Assembly (NCBI RefSeq): GCF_003991425.1
Contig: NZ_CP034346.1
Span: 5,943,501-6,007,500 of the forward strand
DNA from: Paenibacillus lutimineralis
GTDB taxonomy: Bacteria; Bacillota; Bacilli; Paenibacillales; Paenibacillaceae
Length of the DNA stretch: 64,000 nucleotides
Direction: 5' to 3'
Positions within the stretch are counted from its first letter, which is position 1. Each line of letters starts with the position of its first letter. Below the pieces are notes generated by a model. That model had not been told where the DNA came from, ran no database searches, and was given only the letters and a program-made list of their open reading frames with translations. Both the position numbers and the translations under genes were made by a program. Below are positions 28,785 through 36,855 of the stretch, piece by piece.

Positions 28785-29096
28785 GTCCTTATTATATACC
28801 TAAACCCGGCAAAAATCGTGGCGACAATCTACTATGCAGAACAGCCTCTTATAGTTAGACTATCTTGGCGGATACAACTGCCTGTGCCGGGTTTATGGTT
28901 CTTGAACTTGCATGGAATTGGATAACTAGAGAACTTCGGTTCCCAGAGAGAAGTGTGTCATGCCAAAACAACGAAAAAAGAGCATGACAATCACAAGTGA
29001 CGTCGTGCTCTTTGCCCAGGCGACCGGCCGTATATTCCGATGCTCCATTGTGGTTTGGTCCACTATCGTCGCCAGTTACATCGGATCTTCGTAAAG
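28785..29096. other. Gap without recognised gene, where rpiB is expected
   Basis: This stretch between ywlG and a dispersed repeat has no convincing gene on either strand and no similarity I can see to RpiB. An imperfect hairpin (AGCATGAC/GTCGTGCT) at about 28981-29009 lies near its centre. It may hold a small RNA or decayed sequence. Confidence 0.4.
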
Positions 29097-29272
29097 GTAG
29101 TTCAAAAAGTCCGCTTTTGATCACGAAGTGAATCAAGAAGTGGCTCGGCATCGAATCTTGAATTCACCCGGGCCTTCCGGTGCTCACGTACCAACTACGT
29201 ACGCTCCGCTCCTCACGCCCTAGCTTCATCCAACCTTCTCGGTGCTGAAAACCGGCCTTTTTGAACACGCAC
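29097..29272 (+). repeat. Dispersed palindromic repeat, copy B
   Basis: About 176 bp bounded by GTAGTTCAAAAAGTCCGC and GGCCTTTTTGAACACGCA, so the ends are inverted GTTCAAAAAG. The internal sequence (GGCATCGAATCTTGAATTC ... CTAGCTTCATCCAACCTTC) recurs, inverted, at 40297-40474 with high identity and in part at 45919-46246 and 60785-60902. No coding capacity. It looks like a non-autonomous MITE- or REP-type element. Confidence 0.85.
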
Positions 29273-29335
29273 TTTTATGACTTTAGAATAAAGCATCCCT
29301 TGAATAAATGCAACTGATTATTATGATCTATATCA

Positions 29336-29935
29336 CTATGCCTCGCCGGAGTTCTTGAAGTCAGTCTTCTCTAGCTTGTCCAGCAGTTGCTCCAGTGCGG
29401 ATCTAATCTCTAGCGCAGTCGCATTATATTCCATCCGGGAACCCCCGAATGGATCGGAAATGTCGTAAGCCGGCATCTGCCGAAGCAACTCCGCAAGCCT
29501 CCGTTGTCTTGCCGTATCCAGTTCCTTACCAAGCGCCCGGTCAAGCTCAAGCTCAGCGACCAGTTGATGCAGCTCATCTTGGGCCTCAAGCACTTGTAGA
29601 TCATTCTCTACATACTCTTTTAACGTATATATTTTATCAGCTGCTACAGGAAAATATTGAATGACATGCCGTCTATGTCCACCAGTCAGAGTAAGAATCA
29701 AATCAGCCCAATCAACCAATCCCTCACTTAGCGGTGTTGAAGTAATACGATCCTCAATCCCCTGGTCCCTAAGTACAGCTGCGGCGTGTGCAGACATCGA
29801 GGTTCCTTCGGAAGCGGCTACCCCGGCCGAGCGTACATCCAGCGACATCCCACGATCCTTGGCCAGCTTGCGAAGCATTCCTTCCGCCATAGGGCTGCGG
29901 CAAGTATTGCCCGTGCATATAAATAATATTCGCAT
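29336..29935 (-). CDS. ywlE: Low-molecular-weight phosphatase, protein-arginine phosphatase type (YwlE-like)
   Basis: From the ATG at 29935 (GGAGGTGC upstream) the product has 199 residues. The active-site loop CTGNTCRSPMAE (Cys7, Arg13) carries Thr11, the residue that gives YwlE its phospho-arginine specificity over phospho-tyrosine. The aspartate loop is YDISDPFGGS. Between about residues 110 and 160 is an inserted helical, charged segment (VLEAQDELHQLVAELELDRA and following) absent from the 150-residue B. subtilis enzyme. The synteny (mntP upstream) supports the call. It probably counteracts McsB-type arginine kinases. Confidence 0.88.
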   Translation of the reverse strand: MRILFICTGNTCRSPMAEGMLRKLAKDRGMSLDVRSAGVAASEGTSMSAHAAAVLRDQGIEDRITSTPLSEGLVDWADLILTLTGGHRRHVIQYFPVAADKIYTLKEYVENDLQVLEAQDELHQLVAELELDRALGKELDTARQRRLAELLRQMPAYDISDPFGGSRMEYNATALEIRSALEQLLDKLEKTDFKNSGEA

Positions 29936-29998
29936 CCTCATGCACCTCCGTTAAAGCCTGACTTCATAGGTTCCTATGAAGTGTTCGTGTTCATTGTA

Positions 29999-30559
29999 TC
30001 AAAAGATAAACATCAGTCCAAATGCAAATAGAATCGATCCGCCAACAGCTTCTCCGTAATCCCCCAGACTGCGGCTGACCCCCCGACCGAGCGCCAGCCC
30101 GAACAGGGACATCAACCCACCGAACAAACCAAACGTAAGCACCGTTAATAGCAGCTCGCTATGGAACATTCCCAACGAGACGCCAACAGAGAAGGAGTCC
30201 ACGCTGACGCTTAGGGAGAACAGAAATATGCCTGGCCAGGAACGGTAGTTAATGAACTGATTCGCCCCACTCTTGAGCGAGCTATATATCATATGTCCCC
30301 CTAGCAGCAGGAGCAGACCGCCCGACACAAATTTGGTCAAATAGCCTAACAGTTCGCCTACATAATGACCCGTCAGAATACCCAACACCGGCATCAGAAT
30401 ATGAAAGAAGGACACCGTCATAACGATTCGCAGCACATCCCTGCGTCGTACACCATTCACTCCGACACCGATTCCTAGAGAAAAAGCATCCATTCCTAAG
30501 GCAATTGCCATGAACAGGATCGTCAGTAACTCTCCGATCCGCTCCAAGGCCTCGTTCAT
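29999..30559 (-). CDS. mntP: Manganese efflux pump MntP family protein
   Basis: The ATG at 30559 has AGGTGG about eight bases upstream and gives 186 residues. Six hydrophobic segments and the paired ALGMDAFSLGIGVG and SVSVDSFSVGVSLGM motifs, with the conserved Asp residues in the membrane, are typical of MntP (YwlD in B. subtilis). It exports Mn2+. Position before ywlE matches Bacillus synteny. Confidence 0.92.
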   Translation of the reverse strand: MNEALERIGELLTILFMAIALGMDAFSLGIGVGVNGVRRRDVLRIVMTVSFFHILMPVLGILTGHYVGELLGYLTKFVSGGLLLLLGGHMIYSSLKSGANQFINYRSWPGIFLFSLSVSVDSFSVGVSLGMFHSELLLTVLTFGLFGGLMSLFGLALGRGVSRSLGDYGEAVGGSILFAFGLMFIF

Positions 30560-30655
30560 GCAGGTCACCACCTATCGCCGTTGTCCAAAATCACTTGTAC
30601 AACCATATGCGACAAGCCGTGAATTCATGACACAAGCTGAACCAAGCCTCTGTAA

Positions 30656-32680
30656 TTATTCCTCTCCAACGGTCAAAATTCCCGCCTCGGAGTAATTGAT
30701 ATACTGCCGCAGTTTGCTGGCAGATGTCCAATTAATTTCCCCATTCTCGAACATCGATTGAACTTCATTCCGCTGTGCCTGAATTCCTCGGATTCGAAGC
30801 TCATTTTTGTATTGATCCAACAGCTCCTCGTCTTCAATATCTACGGTAACGCCCTTCATACGCTGCTGTACTTCATCGTATTGGGCTAGAAGAGTCCGAG
30901 CAGCCTGGCGGTTGTCATCATTCATCGATTCCTGAATTGCCTGGATCGCCGCCTTGGACGTACGTGCCCGAAGTGCGCGAATCTGATCCAGATTCCCGGC
31001 TGGAATACGCTTCTTATTGCTCTTCAGGAACAGCTTCGATAATAAGCGACGGAGCCGATATACCGAGATCAGCATGACGACCTTGAACTTGTTGGACATG
31101 AGCATCTCCATCTGCTTCATACCCTCTTCGATCTTCGTAGCCATCTCGCCTGCGATCTCTCCGCGATCGAGCATATTCTGGATTTCCCGGCGCTCCGCCT
31201 GAAGGGCAGTCATCCGCAACTTCATTAACTGCTTATCCCACTTGCTATCCATCCAATCCATATCCTCATCATTATGCAAAGTAAGCAACTGACGACGGTA
31301 ATCCGCAACAATATAGCTTGCCGCTGTCCGATTCTCATCGGTCGTCGCTTCTTTGACGGCCTGAATCGCCGCTTTAATAATACGTGCTCGCGCTTCCCTC
31401 TCTCTGCCCTCCTCATTCTCTAGCGCATCTTCATCGGTTTTGGACAATATAGGCAACATGATACTGGCGATAATTAGCGAACAGAGGATTACCCCTGCTG
31501 CGAGGAAAATAATTAAATCCCGTTCCGGAAAATAACTACCGTCCTGTAAAAAGTAAGGAATAGAGAATGCCGCGGCTAAAGTCACCGCTCCTCTAACCCC
31601 AGATAAGGAGAGAAGCACAGATGAATTTAGCTTCGGTCTCTCTAGCGTATCTCCGCTGCCTAACAGCCAGGAGCCTTCCCAGAATAGATACACCCAGATG
31701 AACCGGAGAAGAATCAAGCCTATCGATATGATTCCAATGAAGCCAAGTACCTGAAGATTGCTATAATGTGGGCTGTGCAGAATGGTCTCTGTCGCCCCAG
31801 GGATCTGTAGTCCAAGAACTACGAATACAAGTCCGTTAAGGATATACAGAATAACCGACCAGGTATTTTGCGATACCACTTGAAGCTCCGCCTGCATCGA
31901 TTCCGTACGGTCCTTCTCAATGGCGTGCACAATTCCCCCGGCAACAACGGCCAAAATTCCAGAGAGTCCGAATCCCTCCGTAATCAAGTAGATGGCGAAC
32001 GGAGTCAGAATCTGAATGAGCATATGGATTGTGACATCCTCCATGCCTAGACGTCTTATGAACATTCGAAGCCATACGATCAAGAAAGCAACAATCGTTC
32101 CGCAGACAAGTCCCCCAATAGAAATCAGCAAGAAGCTGCCAGCGGCTTCCGTAATTGAGAAAACTCCCGTAACTGTGGCCGCTATAGCGAATTTAAATGC
32201 GACCAAGCCAGAGGCGTCATTCATCAGCGACTCTCCCTCTAGCAAACGGAGAATACCTTTCGGCAGATTGATCCGCCCCGCCAGGGAAGAGACCGCTACA
32301 GCATCGGTCGGAGATAATATGGCTGCCAAGGCAAACGCTGCAGGCAGCGGTATGCTAGGAATCAACCAATGAATGAAGTAACCTCCGGCAAATACCGTAA
32401 CAAATACAAGCCCTAGCGCGAGCAGCAGAATTGGGGCTCTTAACTCCCATAGCTCTTCTCTCGGTGTCCGCTTCCCATCGTTATATAACAGCGGTGCGAT
32501 GAATAGAACCAGGAACAGCTCCGTATCCAGCTCCAAATGTAATCCTAGAGGAAGCAGCGCAGCGGCTGTCCCCAAAATAATCTGCAGCAGAGGAACCGGA
32601 ACGAACGGGATGAAGCGATTAATTACATTCGATACTCCAATCAAACACAGCATAATTAGTACAAGTTCTAATATTTCCAT
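30656..32680 (-). CDS. CPA1-family Na+/H+ antiporter (NhaP/NhaK-like)
   Basis: From the ATG at 32680 (GGGAGG upstream) the product has 674 residues. The first about 420 hold some 12 membrane helices with the CPA1 motifs AAILSPTDAVAVSSL and EGESLMNDASGLVAFKFA. A long cytoplasmic C-terminal part (about 430-674) is charged and contains two related blocks with RARIIKAAIQAVKEATTDEN and RARTSKAAIQAIQESMNDDN, an internal duplication. It exchanges sodium (or potassium) for protons. The gene is an addition within otherwise conserved synteny. Confidence 0.93.
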   Translation of the reverse strand: MEILELVLIMLCLIGVSNVINRFIPFVPVPLLQIILGTAAALLPLGLHLELDTELFLVLFIAPLLYNDGKRTPREELWELRAPILLLALGLVFVTVFAGGYFIHWLIPSIPLPAAFALAAILSPTDAVAVSSLAGRINLPKGILRLLEGESLMNDASGLVAFKFAIAATVTGVFSITEAAGSFLLISIGGLVCGTIVAFLIVWLRMFIRRLGMEDVTIHMLIQILTPFAIYLITEGFGLSGILAVVAGGIVHAIEKDRTESMQAELQVVSQNTWSVILYILNGLVFVVLGLQIPGATETILHSPHYSNLQVLGFIGIISIGLILLRFIWVYLFWEGSWLLGSGDTLERPKLNSSVLLSLSGVRGAVTLAAAFSIPYFLQDGSYFPERDLIIFLAAGVILCSLIIASIMLPILSKTDEDALENEEGREREARARIIKAAIQAVKEATTDENRTAASYIVADYRRQLLTLHNDEDMDWMDSKWDKQLMKLRMTALQAERREIQNMLDRGEIAGEMATKIEEGMKQMEMLMSNKFKVVMLISVYRLRRLLSKLFLKSNKKRIPAGNLDQIRALRARTSKAAIQAIQESMNDDNRQAARTLLAQYDEVQQRMKGVTVDIEDEELLDQYKNELRIRGIQAQRNEVQSMFENGEINWTSASKLRQYINYSEAGILTVGEE

Positions 32681-32764
32681 AGATTGTCCTCCCATAAAAA
32701 AATCTCTAACGAGGCCACTTCTGGATAAGCGACCGTGATCTCTCCCAACTAATCTGAGCCGTTA

Positions 32765-33628
32765 TTATGAGTCACCCTCTGCGAACAAATCCATCTGTCG
32801 TGGTGGTAGTTCAGCCGTATCTAGCCCAAGAATAGACATCATCTCTCTGGCATTCATCGCTGCATCTCCACCGGAATTGTTATTGAAGATCATGCAGACC
32901 TCCTTGGTGCCCAAGGCTTGAATTTCGGCCAGCTTGCCCTGCCATTCCAGCAACTCTTCTCTACTATAGCGATATAAATTGCGTACCTCCCGCCAATTCT
33001 CGGCCCCGCTCTGGGCCCAGCCCTCATCGTTGCGTCCGTGCAGTCTGATAAATGTCAAATCGGGATCGGTTGGGACGAGCACCGCAGGTACGGAACCTTG
33101 TCCCACCTGAGGCTCGTCACATATGGTGTGAATCCAGCCCTGCTCACGCATGATGGCCAGCGTCCCTTCCTGATGCTCTGGAGAATACCAGCTCTGATGG
33201 CGGAATTCGAGGGCGAGGGGCAAACTCCCCATCCATTTGCGGATCGCCCGCAATTGTCGCACATGCTCCTGACAGCAATCAAACCATGGCGGGAATTGAA
33301 ACAATATTGCCTTCAAGCGTCCCGCTTCTACGACTGGACTGATCGAATCCAAATAGGCCTGGAACATTTCCCCGGGGCTGTTATAGTTCGTTCTGCCGCG
33401 GGAATGCCCGGTCATCCCCTGAAATGCTTTGAGAAAAAAGGAAAAAGGAGTAGGAGTCTCGGCCAGCCAACGACGATATGTATCTGGGTTAAGGATTGCA
33501 TAAAAGGAGCTATCCACTTCCACAACAGAAAAATGCCGTGCATACATACTGAGTCTCCGACTCGCCGGTGTCCCGGCAGGGTATAGATCCTCTTGATCTC
33601 CCCAGCCCACAAGACCAATTGTAATCAT
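32765..33628 (-). CDS. DUF72 domain protein (YecE-like)
   Basis: The ATG at 33628 follows GGGAGG and gives 287 residues (MITIGLVGWGDQEDLYP). YARHFSVVEVDSSFYAI, FQFPPWFDC and the late MIFNNNSGGDAAMNAREM segment are typical of DUF72 TIM-barrel proteins. Function is not established. Confidence 0.9.
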   Translation of the reverse strand: MITIGLVGWGDQEDLYPAGTPASRRLSMYARHFSVVEVDSSFYAILNPDTYRRWLAETPTPFSFFLKAFQGMTGHSRGRTNYNSPGEMFQAYLDSISPVVEAGRLKAILFQFPPWFDCCQEHVRQLRAIRKWMGSLPLALEFRHQSWYSPEHQEGTLAIMREQGWIHTICDEPQVGQGSVPAVLVPTDPDLTFIRLHGRNDEGWAQSGAENWREVRNLYRYSREELLEWQGKLAEIQALGTKEVCMIFNNNSGGDAAMNAREMMSILGLDTAELPPRQMDLFAEGDS

Positions 33629-33687
33629 CGCTACTGACCTCCCTCCTCTTTCGTCCATCTATTTTATACCCATTCTATAAACAAAAT

Positions 33688-35058
33688 TTAAACATGAATT
33701 ACTTGATGGCCGGCGGCCTTCAAGAGCCGATTCATCACGGCGGAGCCGAGTCCTTCCTCTGAACAGGACTCGGCCATGATGTAAGTGACGCCGCGAGCAT
33801 CGAAGCGGCGCAGCGCCGCGTACAGACGGTGCGCCGCCGTCTCCAGCGCAGCCAGGCTGCCGAGCGAGAGGACCAGGTCAGCGCGGTATTGATCGATGTG
33901 CTCGTCAAAAGCGAGCACACCGGTCACTTCCCCGCGCTGGGCCGCTGCGTCGAGCTCGGCCTGGATCTTGGCCGCCACCGCTTCCGGGGCGGCCCCGCTC
34001 ACGATGCGCATTGCGCCCTGCGGCGCATAATGCGCATACTTCATTCCCGGCGCGCGCGGCGCTGCCGGGATGTCTGTGCCGCTGCCCGCCTGCTGCAGGG
34101 CGGCGTCCAGACGCACGCCCGCCGTGTAGCGGGCGAGCTGTTCGATCGTGATCCCGCCGGGGCGGAGCACGGTTACAACCCCGTCACGGCCGACTTCCGC
34201 AACCGTCGACTCCAGGCCCACGCCCGTGGGCCCGCCGTCGACGATGCCATCGATACGGCCGTCCAGATCCTCGCCGACGTGGCTCGCCAGCGTCGGGCTC
34301 GGCCGCCCGGACCGGTTGGCGCTCGGCGCCGCAACCGGGCAACCCGCTGCGGCGATGAGCCGCAGCGCAATATCGTGGGCGGGCATGCGCACGCCCACGG
34401 TGGACAACCCCGCCGTCACGCGCGGCGAGACGGCGCCCCGGGCCACGGGCAGCACCAAGGTTAGCGGCCCGGGCCAAAATGCCTCCATCAGCCGTCTTGC
34501 GGTCTCGTTGACCTCTGTCACTAATCCGTCTAACTGTTCCATATCGGCAATATGAACGATCAGCGGATTGTCAGACGGTCGGCCCTTGGCGGCAAATACC
34601 GCTTCAACCGCCGCCGTATTTCGCGCGTCAGCACCAAGACCATAGACCGTCTCGGTCGGGAAGGCAACGACGCCACCCTCAGCCAGCAGCCTGCCTGCTT
34701 CCTCGATCTGCTCCCCGGCACGCTTCCGTTCATACTCAGCCGATACCGCTCCGCTTAGAACGTTGGCCCGACCATAACTTTGTCCCTGATCTTGTCCATT
34801 GTCGATTCCCTCGCTTTGGCTTTTGCTCTCGCCATCAAGACCGACTACCAGCGATTGTACATCCCACCAACGCGTGATCTTTACTTCAGCTGAATCTTCC
34901 TCAGCAGCCCTATTTTCCGATACTTTATGATCCGGATTTCCCATACTCGCAGCAGTTGCTTCCTCTGAACTCACTTCCCCTGTTCCCTGCTTCTCTCCGC
35001 TAGGCTCGGAATAGGAGATATCCTTGTCCACTTCTTGATTATGATCTGACTGATTCAT
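33688..35058 (-). CDS. sua5: Threonylcarbamoyl-AMP synthase (Sua5/YwlC) with long N-terminal extension
   Basis: From the ATG at 35058 the product has 456 residues. A YrdC/Sua5 catalytic domain (about 115-310) is followed by the Sua5 C-terminal domain. It makes threonylcarbamoyl-AMP for the t6A37 modification of ANN-decoding tRNAs. VVAFPTETVYGLGADA, PAPSANRSGRPSP and the linker PGMKYAHYAP are visible. The first about 110 residues are an acidic, Ser/Glu/Gln-rich low-complexity extension, with TRWWDV near residue 65 resembling the normal start of YwlC. The central part (about 33780-34480) is far more GC-rich than its surroundings. The start is uncertain because the upstream GGGATGA is weak. Confidence 0.9.
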   Translation of the reverse strand: MNQSDHNQEVDKDISYSEPSGEKQGTGEVSSEEATAASMGNPDHKVSENRAAEEDSAEVKITRWWDVQSLVVGLDGESKSQSEGIDNGQDQGQSYGRANVLSGAVSAEYERKRAGEQIEEAGRLLAEGGVVAFPTETVYGLGADARNTAAVEAVFAAKGRPSDNPLIVHIADMEQLDGLVTEVNETARRLMEAFWPGPLTLVLPVARGAVSPRVTAGLSTVGVRMPAHDIALRLIAAAGCPVAAPSANRSGRPSPTLASHVGEDLDGRIDGIVDGGPTGVGLESTVAEVGRDGVVTVLRPGGITIEQLARYTAGVRLDAALQQAGSGTDIPAAPRAPGMKYAHYAPQGAMRIVSGAAPEAVAAKIQAELDAAAQRGEVTGVLAFDEHIDQYRADLVLSLGSLAALETAAHRLYAALRRFDARGVTYIMAESCSEEGLGSAVMNRLLKAAGHQVIHV

Positions 35059-35296
35059 CTTATTATCATCCCAAACTTTTAATATAGAATATGCCACCTA
35101 TGAATAATGACCATGCAATACATCGCACTCATTTTTTGCCTACCCTCTATTATAACCAATCCGAAATACGATCTCACCCCGTAATTAATCTACCACCGTT
35201 ACCTCGACCTAATGACTGTACATTCATCTCATAAGTAACGTCTTGAGCAATAAATGAATGCAACAATACACTTATTAAATCGAGATTCTCCCAAAC

Positions 35297-35326
35297 GAAA
35301 AAAATAGCTGCGTATAGGCAACTATT
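35297..35326 (-). terminator. Probable terminator after spoIIR
   Basis: On the minus strand AATAGTTGC/GCAGCTATT closes a small loop and runs into seven Ts. It lies 200 bp past the spoIIR stop. The rest of the 35059-35527 gap is A/T-rich and shows no gene; the sua5 promoter should be in it. Confidence 0.6.
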
Positions 35327-35527
35327 TTCTAATTTTGGCGGTAATCACGGCGAAAATCTATCCAATAAGTGTTTATAAGAAATTATATTTTATATTTGGC
35401 TTCGAAAGAGTCCAGTCGGTTATAAATAATCTATTCACTGCGATCCGCTCAGAGATTTTAGTTGTAATTTTTACAATCACTTGGGGTTCGCATTACGGAA
35501 CTGTATAAGAGCTAAGAGTTTGCCACC

Positions 35528-36277
35528 TTAAAATAAATTCACGATTCCCTTCCACAAACTTACCAGCGCGTCCCATAAGAAAAAACGTACCTCTGTCTCT
35601 TCAGGCTGTACCTGCCTCGGCTCGTCAGAAGCATCGACGGTATCAGAAACTGTCTTTGCTTTTGCCTTTGCCTTTGACTTCTTGACGGTATCCGACGGAG
35701 CGGAAGCATCCTTCACCTTTTCCTCTTCCTTCGCCTTTTCCGTCTCCTTGCCCTTATCCTTAGCTAGCGCATCCCCACTGCCTGCATCCACGAAGCATAG
35801 CGGTGGAAAAAGCACGCACCACCAATTCTTCCCTTTGCCTTCTCCCAACGTAATGCGCAGTGCCTCATAGTCACCTGCCGGGTATACAGCGCCTCCGTAC
35901 ATTTTAGTCGGGAACGGAACAACCCCCAGCTCGACTTGATAACTGTACTCTTTACCATTATCAGCTAGCGTCTGCTGGACCTTATCACCGATTTCCGGCA
36001 AATGGTCCCGGATAATACCTCTAGCTGCCTCCAGACTCTGCGGATCCTCCAGCTCGCCAACCCAAGCATTCATCTGTTCAACTACAGCGTCGCGGACCTT
36101 CCGCTTAACCGCTTGATCACCCACTCCATCGGAATTGGCCAATATCCTTAACCGGATCGACTCTTGAGGAATCAGTCCCTCGGCAGCAGCCGTATCCACC
36201 TTCTGCCCTTCCCAAGACATAAATAGAATAAGAACACTAAAAAATATGAGTGCAATAGATTTCCGGTTCATCCCCAT
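35528..36277 (-). CDS. spoIIR: Stage II sporulation protein R
   Basis: The 249-residue product has an N-terminal signal or anchor (ALIFFSVLILFMSW) and the SpoIIR domain (ESIRLRILANSDGVGDQAVKR, KMYGGAVYPAGDYEALRITLG, GKNWWCVLFPPLCF). SpoIIR is made in the forespore under sigma-F and triggers SpoIIGA to activate sigma-E in the mother cell. A Lys/Glu/Ala-rich linker (about 170-225) precedes a C-terminal amphipathic stretch (RFFLWDALVSLWKGIVNLF). Its presence shows the host sporulates or did so. Confidence 0.94.
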   Translation of the reverse strand: MGMNRKSIALIFFSVLILFMSWEGQKVDTAAAEGLIPQESIRLRILANSDGVGDQAVKRKVRDAVVEQMNAWVGELEDPQSLEAARGIIRDHLPEIGDKVQQTLADNGKEYSYQVELGVVPFPTKMYGGAVYPAGDYEALRITLGEGKGKNWWCVLFPPLCFVDAGSGDALAKDKGKETEKAKEEEKVKDASAPSDTVKKSKAKAKAKTVSDTVDASDEPRQVQPEETEVRFFLWDALVSLWKGIVNLF

Positions 36278-36374
36278 ACCGTTTCTCTCCCCTTTTTGTA
36301 TCCCTGATGTTTATTAGTATGGGCAGGTCAGAAGGTACATAAACCTAGCAAACTACTAAAATAGCAAATCCATC

Positions 36375-36412
36375 AAAAAATAATAGGACCGCTTCAAGAG
36401 AGAAGCGATCCT
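36375..36412 (-). terminator. Terminator upstream of spoIIR
   Basis: AGGATCGCTTC pairs with GAAGCGGTCCT (one G-U pair), loop TCTCTT, followed on the minus strand by ATTATTTTTT. It can end transcripts coming from the rodA-type gene. Confidence 0.8.
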
Positions 36413-36497
36413 GTGAGATATTTCTATATTATAATCGGCAAGCTTACTTTAGCTTGGTTCTCCAAGCGTACTTGTATTGCCGAGGGGACAACCTATT

Positions 36498-36840
36498 TTC
36501 TAACGAAACGTGGTATCGCTATTTCCACCAAAAAGGGCTTCAAAGTATTCTAACGAAACAGGGTATCGCTATTGCAATAAAAAAGCAGCCTAAAACGGAT
36601 ATTTAACCCAAATAAGGCTCCCCAGTTTCGTTAGATTCTCAAACCCCTTGTTTTCGCGATAATAACGATCTGTAGTTTCGTTAGAGATTTCCCACTGCGG
36701 AAACATTGCGCTTGGCACCACGGTCGCCCGCACCAGCGGACTCCGCCCGTCAAAGCTTGGTGGCCTTCCTGCCTCTCGGGCCGCAGAGTTCACCTTCAGA
36801 GAGAAGGTTGCCCAGCAGCCGTTGCTTAAGCTTCGTTAGA
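36498..36840. repeat. 50-bp-phased TTCTAACGAAAC repeat cluster
   Basis: Two direct copies of a 26-bp unit (TTCTAACGAAAC followed by GGTATCGCTATT, two variable bases between) start at 36498 and 36548, exactly 50 bp apart. Two inverted copies with GTTTCGTTAGA at 36625 and 36675 are again 50 bp apart. A fifth partial copy (CTTCGTTAGA) is at 36831. There is no coding sequence between 36278 and 36855. Confidence 0.75.
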
Positions 36841-36855
36841 GATATAGCCCGGGAA

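Noticed and set aside
28855..29151. Small protein of about 98 residues on the minus strand upstream of ywlG
   Set aside because: The frame runs into the dispersed repeat, has no ribosome binding site and shows no recognisable domain.
34148..34555. GC-rich frames on both strands within sua5
   Set aside because: High GC removes stop codons by chance; the conserved Sua5 motifs are in only one frame.
36498..36700. Short CRISPR array
   Set aside because: The 26-bp units 50 bp apart look array-like, but there are only two direct copies, the next copies are inverted, and no cas gene is near.
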